From NCBI RefSeq assembly GCF_000340475.1, contig NZ_CM001792.1, positions 802,132 to 866,131 on the forward strand: DNA of 64,000 bases. Reading direction: 5' to 3'. Source of the DNA: Oceanobacillus kimchii X50 (GTDB lineage Bacteria; Bacillota; Bacilli; Bacillales; Amphibacillaceae). The position numbers and the translations under genes are program-made. Below the pieces are notes generated by a model. That model was given only the letters and a program-made list of their open reading frames with translations, had not been told where the DNA came from and did not search any database. How positions within the stretch are numbered: position 1 is the stretch's first letter; each line of letters starts with the position of its first letter. Below, piece after piece: positions 55,022 to 63,136 of this stretch.

Positions 55022-55957
55022 ATGAAAGCAATTGTAATTCATAACTATGGACACGCGGATGAACTTTATGAACAAGATGTCCCTGAACCTAAATTAAAAG
55101 ATAATCAAATTTTAATCGAACAATATGCAACATCTATTAATCCAATCGATTGGAAAATACGTGAAGGTTATTTTAAGGATGGATTTAATTTCGATTTTCC
55201 AGTTATTTTAGGCTGGGACTCTGCTGGTGTCGTAGCTGAAGTTGGAAAAGATGTAAGTCAGTTTAAGGTTGGTGATCGTGTATTTTCACGACCAGCAACA
55301 ACAGCTCAAGGAACTTATGCAGAATTCGTAGCTGTAGATAAATCGAGAGTGGCGAAACTTCCAGAAAATGTATCGTTTGAAGAAGCGGCAAGTGTTCCTC
55401 TGGCAGGTCTTACTGCTTGGCAATGTCTGATAGATTTCTCAAATATAAAGAAAGGTGACAACGTTCTTATTCATGCTGGCTCTGGTGGGGTTGGTAGCTT
55501 CGCCATTCAATTTGCCAAACATTTTGGTGCTTATGTAGCCACTACGGCAAGTGACAAAAATGAATCATTAGTAAAAGAATTAGGGGCCGATCGATTCATT
55601 AATTATAAAGAAGAGAATTTTCACGAAGTTCTAAAGGATTATGATATTGTTGTCGACACATTAGGTGGAGACATATTAGAACAAAGTTTTGAAGTATTAA
55701 AAGAAGGTGGAAAACTAGTTTCCATTGCTGGTAATCCAGATGAAGAAAAAGCAAAAGAAAAAGGGATAAAAGCTGGGTTCCTTTGGTTAGAAGAGAACGG
55801 CAAACAACTTAGTGAAATAGCTGAGCTTTTGAAAACAGGTGAAGCAAAACCGGTTATTGGTCACACATTCCCATTTACGGAACAAGGATTGCGAGAAGCA
55901 CATCAATTAAGTGAAACACATCATGCTAGAGGGAAAATTGTAATAAAAATTAAATAA
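55022..55957 (+). CDS. NADP-dependent zinc-independent oxidoreductase (quinone reductase type)
   Basis: A 311-aa medium-chain reductase without zinc ligands. MKAIVIHNYG, the YATSINPIDWKIREG segment, LGWDSAGVVAEVG and the nucleotide-binding HAGSGGVGSFAIQFAKHFGA show the quinone oxidoreductase/enoyl reductase subgroup. GAGGGAT lies ahead of ATG 55022. It is a single-gene unit; the substrate is probably a quinone or an alkenal. A MITE-like element starts six bases after the stop. Confidence 0.86.
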   Translation: MKAIVIHNYGHADELYEQDVPEPKLKDNQILIEQYATSINPIDWKIREGYFKDGFNFDFPVILGWDSAGVVAEVGKDVSQFKVGDRVFSRPATTAQGTYAEFVAVDKSRVAKLPENVSFEEAASVPLAGLTAWQCLIDFSNIKKGDNVLIHAGSGGVGSFAIQFAKHFGAYVATTASDKNESLVKELGADRFINYKEENFHEVLKDYDIVVDTLGGDILEQSFEVLKEGGKLVSIAGNPDEEKAKEKGIKAGFLWLEENGKQLSEIAELLKTGEAKPVIGHTFPFTEQGLREAHQLSETHHARGKIVIKIK

Positions 55958-55962
55958 AATTG

Positions 55963-56254
55963 AAAGAGGATGGGACATAATTAAAAGCTTTGCTCAAAAT
56001 ACGGATGGATATCTAGAATAAGCGTAAGAAATATAGGACTCCTTGAAAATCAAAAATTGATTTTCTGCGTGCGATGCAATGCTGTCGAGGTCTTCCTTGT
56101 CCTGTGGGAAAAAGGACTAGGTGAGCCCCCGATGCATTAGCAACCGTAGGCTCATCAGCCACCCACGAAAAACGAAGTATATTTCTGAAGCGGGTTTTCA
56201 AAATTCAATTATTCGGATTTAGCTTTTGTATGTATACTTTTGTCCCCTCCTTTT
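55963..56254. mobile_element. MITE-like non-coding element
   Basis: About 290 bases between two unrelated genes. The left end AAAGAGGATGGGACATAA (55963-55980) and the right end TTTTGTCCCCTCCTTTT (56238-56254) are imperfect terminal inverted repeats. Inside are the hairpin AAAATCAA/TTGATTTT near 56046-56064 and a GC-richer segment (56085-56190) that is related, in reverse, to 37819-37912. No transposase or credible reading frame is present. Target-site duplications were not identified. Confidence 0.55.
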
Positions 56255-56269
56255 GAATGATTAAATTGT

Positions 56270-56659
56270 CTACTGAGTTAGAAATACAATATATTGTAGG
56301 CCATCTTTGTTTTTATACAATTCCACTAGAAAAGGAATTTGTTGTATACAAATTAAATTAGAGCTTCTTACTACTTTTAATTTATGTATAGAAAGAACAT
56401 CTAGGAGATTATTCAAAACTTCTATATTGGTATTATCACTAGCTGAAATTTCGAAAACATATCCATCTAACCCTTCTATTTGGGCACATTTACAAAAATG
56501 TATAAAAGAAGGGACGCTTTTCTCAATATTGTTCTCTATACTTCTATTAGAATTCCATTCATAACTGCCCCATAGTTTCTTTTCTGTAATTTTACCAGTC
56601 GATTGATTGATAAGAGCTCTATATCTTTTTAATGACAATGTTGTTGTTGGATCATGCAT
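56270..56659 (-). CDS. Hypothetical protein paired with a MazG-like gene
   Basis: A 129-aa soluble protein (MHDPTTTLSLKRYRALI ... LQYIVFLTQ) without a recognised domain, signal peptide or membrane helix. Its ATG overlaps the stop codon of the MazG-like gene (TAATG), so the two are translated together. Composition is ordinary for the window. No function is proposed. Confidence 0.65.
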   Translation of the reverse strand: MHDPTTTLSLKRYRALINQSTGKITEKKLWGSYEWNSNRSIENNIEKSVPSFIHFCKCAQIEGLDGYVFEISASDNTNIEVLNNLLDVLSIHKLKVVRSSNLICIQQIPFLVELYKNKDGLQYIVFLTQ

Positions 56660-57192
56660 TAAGGAAAAGCGGTTTTTATCTCTTTTAGCAGATTTTTTAA
56701 CACACGATCAATAGAATGGAATAAGTTAAACTTAAAGTTATTTGCAAGAAGAAAGAGATATTTATGTAAAAAAGCAACTTCCAAACCTAAATTTCGATCT
56801 TTTTCAGTAGGTTTTTTTATTTTGTCTCCATCATAATGATTAATGATTCGTGCAATTTTACCTGCTTGAATTTGGATATAAAAAAATAGATCCGTGACAG
56901 AATGATCACTGCTTAGCTCTTGTAATTCTTTTGTTTTTGTTGGAATATCTATTTTATTATATACTTTTTCTAAATTATTTTTATATTGGTTAGCTAAGCA
57001 AGTGGAGATAATATAAATATCCGCTATTTCTTCTTTCAACTCATCTATTTTAGAATTTTTTTCTAAAATTAACTCTGCTAATTCCCCAATCTCTTCTTGT
57101 AGCCTGGCAAGCGCAGATATGGATCGCCAGTATCCGCCTAAGTTTTGAATATGTTTGTCAATATTACTCTGATATATATAAATGTCATGCAT
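56659..57192 (-). CDS. MazG-like nucleotide pyrophosphohydrolase family protein
   Basis: A 177-aa all-helical protein. The MazG metal-binding signature is visible as RLQEEIGELAELI followed by ELKEEIADIYI (E-x2-E ... E-x3-D), residues about 28-60. The C-terminal hundred residues form further helices as in the MazG-like family. AAAGGAGGGG precedes ATG 57190-57192. Members hydrolyse non-standard or alarmone nucleotides, but this one's substrate is unknown. It is first of a two-gene unit. Confidence 0.72.
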   Translation of the reverse strand: MHDIYIYQSNIDKHIQNLGGYWRSISALARLQEEIGELAELILEKNSKIDELKEEIADIYIISTCLANQYKNNLEKVYNKIDIPTKTKELQELSSDHSVTDLFFYIQIQAGKIARIINHYDGDKIKKPTEKDRNLGLEVAFLHKYLFLLANNFKFNLFHSIDRVLKNLLKEIKTAFP

Positions 57193-57285
57193 ATATACCC
57201 CTCCTTTTCGTAAGTATAACAAAAAGTTTTAATCTAATTATTCAAACAATTATTCCTTTTAATTTTAATATCGTATACAATACAT

Positions 57286-57301
57286 ATAACTAAAAAGTTA
57301 T
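57286..57301. promoter_or_regulatory. Candidate ArsR-family operator
   Basis: ATAACT-AAAA-AGTTAT is a perfect dyad 20 bases before the arsR-type gene, within its likely promoter. Its position suggests autoregulation. Confidence 0.4.
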
Positions 57302-57321
57302 CTAAAGGAAGTAACACACAT

Positions 57322-57627
57322 ATGGTGAATTTATATAAATTACTTGCAGATCCAACTAGAAAAAAAATACTCTCCCTAACAGCGAAGAGAGAGTATACAC
57401 AAAAAGAACTGGTTTCGTCATTTGACATGAGTCAGCCTGGAATTAAGAAACATATTGATATGTTAATTGATGAAAAATTACTTTTAATAAGAAGGGAGGG
57501 AAAGTACAATTACTATCGTTTAAATCAATCATTGTTTGAAAAAGAAGCAATACAGGCGAAGAAAGAAATTAATCATATACTGAAGTCTAAACTAGATCGT
57601 CTAAACGATTTTTTAGAGGAGGAATAG
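57322..57627 (+). CDS. ArsR-family transcription regulator
   Basis: A 101-aa winged-helix repressor: LYKLLADPTRKKILSLTAKREYTQKELVSSF leads into the recognition helix MSQPGIKKHIDMLIDEKLL and the wing REGKYNYYRLN. Metal-binding Cys residues of ArsR/CadC are absent, so it belongs to the metal-independent group that usually pairs with SRPBCC (AHSA1) proteins, as here. AAAGGAAG lies 12 bases ahead of ATG 57322. The stop is one base before the next start codon. Confidence 0.87.
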   Translation: MVNLYKLLADPTRKKILSLTAKREYTQKELVSSFDMSQPGIKKHIDMLIDEKLLLIRREGKYNYYRLNQSLFEKEAIQAKKEINHILKSKLDRLNDFLEEE

Positions 57628-57628
57628 A

Positions 57629-58316
57629 ATGGAATGGGTTAGTATAGCAAAAAAGGAAATAGTTATAAATACACGTATTGAAAAGGTTTTGGGAAGCAGT
57701 AACGATACCTGAGCTTCGAAATAAATGGGAAACAAGGCAGTGTGAAATTGATTTGCGAAAAGGAGGTAAGATATATTTAGATTATGGTTGGAATGTAACT
57801 TATGAAGGGGTAATTATTGAATTTATAGAAAATGAAAAATTAGTATTAGAAGATGTAGATGGTTTTCATACTACATGGACGCTTCAATCACAGGGAGAAG
57901 GAACGAAAGTCTCCATTGAATACACGGGAAATTGGATTGGTGATCACGGTATTGCAGAAATGGAAAATATGCTTTTTGGAACATTTCAGTTCATGTTAAA
58001 TCTAAAAACTGTAATCGAGGACAATTATGACCAACGTAAGCAGTTCTGGAATAGTTGGTTAGGATTAAATACTCGAACAGAAATAGATCGAATTAAAGTT
58101 GTTCATGTGCATGAAAATACTCCTGCTTCGGGTAAAGTTAAAGAGGGAGACTATATTCATGCTGTAAATGGAGAAGTTGTGAATCATTATGATGGTTGTG
58201 AAATTGCTATAACACATCAGCCGGTGGGAACAAAAATAAAGCTTGATATAGTAAGAAATGATGAAAAAATCAAAGTTACAGCAAACACCATTCCTTTTGG
58301 AACGATAATAAAATAA
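57629..58316 (+). pseudogene. SRPBCC (AHSA1)-PDZ fusion gene with a frameshift
   Basis: From ATG 57629 (RBS AGAGGAGGAA) the frame begins MEWVSIAKKEIVINTRIEKV as in AHSA1 proteins, then goes off frame at the T4 run 57687-57690, which appears to hold one extra T. The other frame continues WEAVTIPELRNKWETR to the end. SRPBCC covers the first 140 or so residues (lipid/ligand-binding fold). The last 80 form a PDZ-like domain (RIKVVHVHENTPASGKVKEGDYIHAVNGE), an unusual fusion. A TTG at 57678 could start a shorter product. Pseudogene, sequencing error and phase variation are all possible. Confidence 0.65.
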
Positions 58317-58345
58317 TAGATTATTGCCTTTTTCTGAAAATAGCC

Positions 58346-58374
58346 TTGCGAATTAATTTAAAATTGTGTAAGAT
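58346..58374 (+). promoter_or_regulatory. Promoter of the tandem T-box thrS transcript
   Basis: TTGCGA (58346-58351), 17 bases, TAAGAT (58369-58374), just before the first T-box. Confidence 0.6.
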
Positions 58375-58379
58375 ATGTT

Positions 58380-58630
58380 TAATATTAAGAAGTGCGAAGA
58401 TAAGGACATGAATTACTTGGTATAGTTCCCAGAGAAGGAAGAATTGGTGAGAACTTCCTAACTAGTAAAAGTAATTTACCACCTTGGAGTTGTGTTAGGG
58501 TAACAACTAACACCGTTAGCGACGTTATAGCAATTAAGCCAAGAATAGCTATAAGCAGCTGTTCGGAAATTTGGGTGGAACCACGGAAAACACATTTCGT
58601 CCCTTGTTATAGGGAGAATGTGTTTTTTTT
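58380..58630 (+). ncRNA. T-box riboswitch 1 of thrS
   Basis: Complete T-box with specifier ACC (58478-58480, threonine) followed by the conserved A, the T-box sequence ATTTGGGTGGAACCACGG ending at 58586, and a terminator pairing ACACATTTCGTCCCT (58590-58604) with AGGGAGAATGTGT (58611-58623) and eight T. Confidence 0.9.
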
Positions 58631-58735
58631 ACAATTTTTTCTCGCATGTAATAGGTAGCAAGTCTATGTAGCTTAGTCAGACAGGATAAGTAGGGGAAGA
58701 ACAAACCCGCCATTAAATCAAGTATAAATTTATAT

Positions 58736-58977
58736 TAAATGTTGAAGAGGACATGAGAAGCTTTACTACATTTACAGAGAAGGAAGATAGCTGAGAACTT
58801 CCTAATTGTTTGTAAGTTTCTTACCACCTTGGAGTTGTGTTTGGGGTAACAACCAACACCGTGAATGCGACGTTATAGCAATGAAGCCGAGGATAGTTAG
58901 AATAGCTATTCGGAAATTTGGGTGGAACCACGGATAGAACATATTCGTCCCTTGTATAGGGATGGATATGTTTTTTT
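58736..58977 (+). ncRNA. T-box riboswitch 2 of thrS
   Basis: A second full T-box very similar to the first: specifier ACC (58823-58825), T-box ATTTGGGTGGAACCACGG ending at 58932, terminator pairing ACATATTCGTCCCT (58939-58952) with AGGGATGGATATGT (58958-58971) and seven T. Two units in series should give steep, AND-like induction when tRNA(Thr) is uncharged. Confidence 0.9.
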
Positions 58978-59005
58978 ATATATTTAAAAAAAGGAGTGAA
59001 AGAAA

Positions 59006-60916
59006 TTGAATGAGTTCATAGTTATCGAATTAGCAGATAATCAACAAATAAAGGTGGAGAAAGGTACGGCACTTATAGAAGTGGCAAGGAAGATTGCAAC
59101 AAGTTTGGGTAAAAAAGCAATTGCAGGTAATTTCAATGGTTTACCTGTCTCAATAAACGATTTATTAATGGAGTCTGGCAAGCTAGAAATCATTAGCATC
59201 GATTCAAATGAAGGCTTATCCGCTATAAGACAAACAGCAGCACGTGTATTCATCCATGCAATACAAAGAGTATTTGGCGATGCAAATTTAGGAGTTGGGA
59301 ATCAAACAGAGAATGGATTCTATTATGATTTTCACTCAAATTATCGTATATCAAAAGAAAATTTTAACGTTATTGAAGAAGAAATGAAAAAGATTATTTC
59401 CGAAGATATCCCGATTGTCGCAAAATTGCTCTCACGTCAGGAAGCAATTCAACTATTTGAATCATATAATCAAAGTTACAAAGTGGAACTTATAAATGAG
59501 TATAAACAAGATATGGTAAGTGTGTATCGACAAGGACAATTTGTTGATATCTTTGAAGGTCCTCATCTTCCTTCTACAGGTTGGTTAAAAGCATATAAGC
59601 TTTTAGAAGTATCCGGAGTTTATTGGAAAGGAGAAGATACAAATGATGTTTTGCAACGAGTATATGGTATTGCCTTTCGTAACAACAAAGAATTAAATGA
59701 ACATTTAAAAAGGATAGAAGAAGCTAAGAAAAGAGATCATCGAAATTTAGGCAAACAACTAGAATTATTCATGTTTTCAAATGAAGCGCCAGGTATGCCT
59801 TTTTACTTACCTAAAGGTCAAATAATACGACAAGCTTTAGAAGATTATTCAAGAGAAGTACAGCGTAAATCGGGATATAATGAAGTACGCACACCGTCTA
59901 TGATGAATCAAAAGTTATGGGAAGAATCCGGTCATTGGAATCATTATCATGAAAATATGTATTTTTCGGAAGTAGATAAAACGAACTTTGCTTTAAAACC
60001 GATGAATTGTCCTGGTCATATGCTGATTTTTAAAGATAAATTGTATTCTTATCGTGATCTTCCTGTACGAATCGCAGAATTTGGTCAAGTGCATCGGCAT
60101 GAATTTAGTGGTGCATTAAATGGACTCCTCCGTGTACGAACTTTTTGTCAAGATGACGCTCATATATTTATACGTGAGGATCAGATGGTAGAAGAGATAC
60201 GCAATGTTTTTCGACTAGTTGATGAGGTATATCAAACATTTGGTTTTTCATACAAAGTAGAATTATCTACTCGACCTGAAAAATCACTAGGAAATGATGC
60301 GTTTTGGAACGATTCTGAGGCAGCACTTATACAAGTGCTGGATAGTTTGGGCATAGACTATGTGCTAAACGAAGGGGATGGTGCATTTTATGGCCCAAAA
60401 ATCGACTTCCATATCGAGGATGCTTTACATCGGAGTCATCAATGTGCAACGATTCAACTGGATTATCAAATGCCAGAGAAATTTAATTTGTCTTATATTA
60501 ATGAGAATAATGAGAAAGTGCGACCAGTAGTTATTCATCGCGCAATTTTTGGATCAATTGACCGTTTCTTAGGAATTCTAATCGAGCATTATGCTGGTGC
60601 TTTTCCAACATGGTTAGCTCCGACTCAAGTCAAAATATTACCAGTAGCCGGGGCGCATGAAGAATACGCTAATGCTCTAAAAGAAATTTTGCTTAGTCAC
60701 AATATTCGTGTGGAAATTGATTACCGTAATGAAAAGTTAGGATATAGAATCAGGGAAGCACAGTTAGAAAAACTTCCGTATGTTTTAGTAGTTGGTAATC
60801 AAGAGGTAAATGAAAATATTGTTAATGTAAGAAAATATGGAGAAAAAACATCGGTGATTGTAAATGTTGAGGATTTTATTTCAAAAGTATGTGATGAGAT
60901 AAAGACAAAAAGATAA
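59006..60916 (+). CDS. thrS: Threonyl-tRNA synthetase, paralogue-like with degenerate editing site
   Basis: A 636-aa class II synthetase. TGS domain (1-65), N2 editing-type domain (66-230), catalytic domain and anticodon-binding C-terminus. Zinc ligands in MNCPGHM, CQDDAHIF and VIHRAIFGS are intact, as is motif 2 (VHRHEFSGALNGLLRVR). In the N2 domain the first His of H-x3-H is Arg80 (H84 kept) and the Cys of C-x3-H is Phe183 (H187 kept), so post-transfer editing of Ser-tRNA(Thr) is probably impaired. AAAAGGAGTG (58989-58998) supports TTG 59006. Two T-boxes mark it as an inducible enzyme like thrZ. Confidence 0.94.
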   Translation: MNEFIVIELADNQQIKVEKGTALIEVARKIATSLGKKAIAGNFNGLPVSINDLLMESGKLEIISIDSNEGLSAIRQTAARVFIHAIQRVFGDANLGVGNQTENGFYYDFHSNYRISKENFNVIEEEMKKIISEDIPIVAKLLSRQEAIQLFESYNQSYKVELINEYKQDMVSVYRQGQFVDIFEGPHLPSTGWLKAYKLLEVSGVYWKGEDTNDVLQRVYGIAFRNNKELNEHLKRIEEAKKRDHRNLGKQLELFMFSNEAPGMPFYLPKGQIIRQALEDYSREVQRKSGYNEVRTPSMMNQKLWEESGHWNHYHENMYFSEVDKTNFALKPMNCPGHMLIFKDKLYSYRDLPVRIAEFGQVHRHEFSGALNGLLRVRTFCQDDAHIFIREDQMVEEIRNVFRLVDEVYQTFGFSYKVELSTRPEKSLGNDAFWNDSEAALIQVLDSLGIDYVLNEGDGAFYGPKIDFHIEDALHRSHQCATIQLDYQMPEKFNLSYINENNEKVRPVVIHRAIFGSIDRFLGILIEHYAGAFPTWLAPTQVKILPVAGAHEEYANALKEILLSHNIRVEIDYRNEKLGYRIREAQLEKLPYVLVVGNQEVNENIVNVRKYGEKTSVIVNVEDFISKVCDEIKTKR

Positions 60917-60991
60917 TATTCGCTGATTATTGAGTGAATATTCGTCTATAAGAATAGGATACAAACATAAGAGTTTGTGGTCAGTTTTAGT

Positions 60992-61048
60992 TCGGTTCTA
61001 TTAACGAGAGTTGCTACAGAATGCGATGAAAGTGGTGAATAGAACCGG
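60992..61048. repeat. Inverted repeat downstream of thrS
   Basis: CGGTTCTATT (60993-61002) pairs with AATAGAACCG (61038-61047) across a 35-base loop, plus one G-U pair. No T run follows. It lies in the 277-base gap after thrS, which holds no other feature seen; an RNA processing or non-canonical 3' end signal is possible. Confidence 0.35.
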
Positions 61049-61193
61049 TCTATAAACAGAAAAAGCTTTAGAATTTCATGATAATCGTAAACAGGATGAG
61101 CTATTAACTAAAAGACTATCGAATTTAAACAAGCTTTATATATTCAGAAATATAAGATAATATATAGATATGAAATGATAAAGGAGAATTGTA

Positions 61194-61664
61194 ATGACAA
61201 TTACTTTTAGGAAAATAGATGCTTCTAATTATAAAAACGCAATATCCTTAAAGGTGAATGAGAATCAAGCAGACTTTGTAGCACCGAACTGGTTCTCGAT
61301 ATTGGAAGCAAATTATGAATCAGATGAAAAGCATCCATATGCGATTTATAATGATGAGGATCTTGTCGGTTTTTTCATGTACTGTTTTTATCCTGCTGAT
61401 GAAGATTATCCACGTGACTCATGGTGGTTGGAACGTTATATGATTGGAAAGGATTTTCAAGGAAGAGGTTACGGTAAGAAAGCATTAAAGCAATTTTTGA
61501 AATACTTTTTTGAAAAATATAAAGTTAATGACATTCTTATTTCTGCTGTCCCTGAAAATTATCTTGCCCTTACATTGTATGAACAAGTTGGATTCATGAG
61601 GACTGGAGAATACGTGGGTAAAGAGATAGTTTTAGAGTTATCATATTCAAGATTTAAAAAATAG
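61194..61664 (+). CDS. GNAT family N-acetyltransferase
   Basis: A 156-aa acetyltransferase. The acetyl-CoA motif A is RYMIGKDFQGRGYGKKAL (Q/RxxGxG/A core QGRGYG), followed by SAVPENYLALTLYEQVGFMRTGE (motif B). It resembles polyamine acetyltransferases of the PaiA/BltD type, but the acceptor is not determinable. AAAGGAG precedes ATG 61194. The next small membrane protein gene follows after 17 bases. Confidence 0.87.
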   Translation: MTITFRKIDASNYKNAISLKVNENQADFVAPNWFSILEANYESDEKHPYAIYNDEDLVGFFMYCFYPADEDYPRDSWWLERYMIGKDFQGRGYGKKALKQFLKYFFEKYKVNDILISAVPENYLALTLYEQVGFMRTGEYVGKEIVLELSYSRFKK

Positions 61665-61681
61665 TAAGGTATGGTGATAGT

Positions 61682-61966
61682 GTGCAGGGTAAAAAAATAA
61701 TTACACTTCTCGCGTTGATTTTAACCATCTTTTCTGTCGTTTTAATGATGACTTTGTATTTTGACTGGAATTACTTAATGAACATCACATTTATTCGTGT
61801 GGGAAATTTTTTTATATTAACCTCATTAGCCTTTTCCATCTTAGCATTTATAATGGCAATCTTTTCTCATAATAAATGGAAATTAGTTTTACAATTAATA
61901 AATTTTTCATTAGTAATCATATTAGCTGTAATTAATATTATGGCTTTAGGGTTTAATGATCCGTAA
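61682..61966 (+). CDS. Small integral membrane protein
   Basis: A 94-aa protein with three hydrophobic helices (IITLLALILTIFSVVLMMTL, FFILTSLAFSILAFIMAIF, LVLQLINFSLVIILAVINIM). GTG 61682 has a modest RBS (AAGGTATGG). It lies between the GNAT and DUF4269 genes in the same direction and may share their transcript. No family is recognised. Confidence 0.6.
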   Translation: MQGKKIITLLALILTIFSVVLMMTLYFDWNYLMNITFIRVGNFFILTSLAFSILAFIMAIFSHNKWKLVLQLINFSLVIILAVINIMALGFNDP

Positions 61967-61988
61967 ATTTATATAAAGGAGTTTGGAA

Positions 61989-62516
61989 ATGAATAGCCTA
62001 CAAATTTTAAAAGATGGTAACTTAGAACAAAAAAAGGTATATCAGGCTGTGCAGAAATTACAAGTTTTAGAAGATTTCACCACATATCATCCTGTGGTTT
62101 GTGGTACATATCCAATTGATGTTTATACCGAAGAATCCGATATTGATATCATCATGTTTGTTGAAGATTTTCAATTATTTTCGCAAAAACTACAATTGCA
62201 TTATTGTCACTTAAGAACATTTAATGTAAAAGAAAAATTCATTCGTCGCAATCAAGTTGTTAAGTCGCAATTTGATTTCAAAGGATACAAGTTTGAATTA
62301 TTTGGTCAAAATGTTCCTACTTCTGAACAATACGCGTATTTACATATGAAAATTGAAAATCATATATTGAAGTTAAATCCTTTGATGAAAGATGAGATTC
62401 GCTTATTAAAAAAAGCAGGAATCAAAACAGAGCCTGCTTTTTGTATGTTGTTGGGAATTGCAGGAGATCCATATGAGGAATTAATTAGTTATGGGATAGA
62501 TCAAGGGATTATTTAA
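61989..62516 (+). CDS. DUF4269 nucleotidyltransferase-fold protein
   Basis: A 175-aa protein with the nucleotidyltransferase-like core VVCGTYPIDVYTEESDIDIIMFVED (G-S-like followed by D-x-D; residues about 36-60), as in DUF4269. EGD-poor C-terminal half is helical with KKAGIKTEPAFCMLLGIAGDPYEEL. AAAGGAG (61975-61981) supports ATG 61989 over TTG 61983. Its 3' end overlaps the convergent next gene by eight bases. Substrate and role are unknown. Confidence 0.75.
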   Translation: MNSLQILKDGNLEQKKVYQAVQKLQVLEDFTTYHPVVCGTYPIDVYTEESDIDIIMFVEDFQLFSQKLQLHYCHLRTFNVKEKFIRRNQVVKSQFDFKGYKFELFGQNVPTSEQYAYLHMKIENHILKLNPLMKDEIRLLKKAGIKTEPAFCMLLGIAGDPYEELISYGIDQGII

Positions 62517-62805
62517 TATTTCTACTAGACTCTTTCCTCTTTAGCCAATCGACATAACGTTTACCCTCAAGTAAAGAAAATCCAAACGTTTCACGTGCTA
62601 ATTTTACTGCCTTTACATCTTGTTGTTGATCAATGAGCAGTAATAATTGTTGATGTATTGGATGATCAGTATGATGGAAGTTTTCCTTTTTATTCACAAT
62701 TTGGGTATTTGATTCAATAGATTTTAATTTACTTCGAGTTTTCATTAATTGAATTGTCAAATAAAGTACGATGAGAATAAGTAAAATAATGATTGTCAAC
62801 TCCAT
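62509..62805 (-). CDS. Membrane-anchored protein with L7/L12-like C-terminal segment
   Basis: A 98-aa protein: an N-terminal membrane helix (LTIIILLILIVLYLTIQLM), a polar linker, and a C-terminal helix-turn-helix like segment DVKAVKLARETFGFSLLEGKRYVDWL, which resembles the KAxKxxRExTGxxLxEAKxxV pattern of ribosomal L7/L12 C-termini seen in small Firmicutes membrane proteins. ATG 62803-62805 has a purine-rich leader. Function unknown. Confidence 0.65.
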   Translation of the reverse strand: MELTIIILLILIVLYLTIQLMKTRSKLKSIESNTQIVNKKENFHHTDHPIHQQLLLLIDQQQDVKAVKLARETFGFSLLEGKRYVDWLKRKESSRNIK

Positions 62806-62889
62806 ATTTTATCCTCCATTTGTTTATTTTTAAATACATTGTAACACCAAAAAGAATCAAGTGCTCTCCTTCGATTCAACTATTACTCG

Positions 62890-62973
62890 TGGTATACTTA
62901 TAGATATAACAACTAGGTGATTTTTCAATGAATATTATTGAAAATGTACGAGTACCAAAATGAAGCGTAACCA
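62890..62973 (+). promoter_or_regulatory. Promoter with an 11-codon reading frame leading into repeats
   Basis: TGGTATACT (62890-62898) is an extended -10. About 15 bases later AGGTGA precedes ATG 62928 and an 11-codon frame (MNIIENVRVPK) that stops as the repeat region begins. It may be a real leader peptide, or the start of a gene cut off by the repeats. Confidence 0.35.
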
Positions 62974-63085
62974 GAAAAGAAGTAACACATAATTGATGAA
63001 TGCCCAGCGTAGCAAGGGAAAAAGGTAACTCATAAGTAAGATGAGAGTCCAGAATGAAGTATAGCCAGAGAGAAAGGTAATTTCT
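62953..63085. repeat. Degenerate copies of the 51-bp hairpin repeat
   Basis: GGTAACTCAT at 63024-63033 is an exact match to the core of the 28.65-28.98 kb array; a decayed core (AAGTAACACAT) lies at about 62980 and another (GGTAATTTC) at 63076. Partner arms (ATGAATGCCC, ATGAGAGTCC) and CCAGAATGAAGTATAGCC-type spacers are diverged. About three units remain. Confidence 0.6.
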
Positions 63086-63136
63086 TTATTGTTCTGATGG
63101 AACCACCATCCATATTGGGTTATAAGGAGTGTGAGG

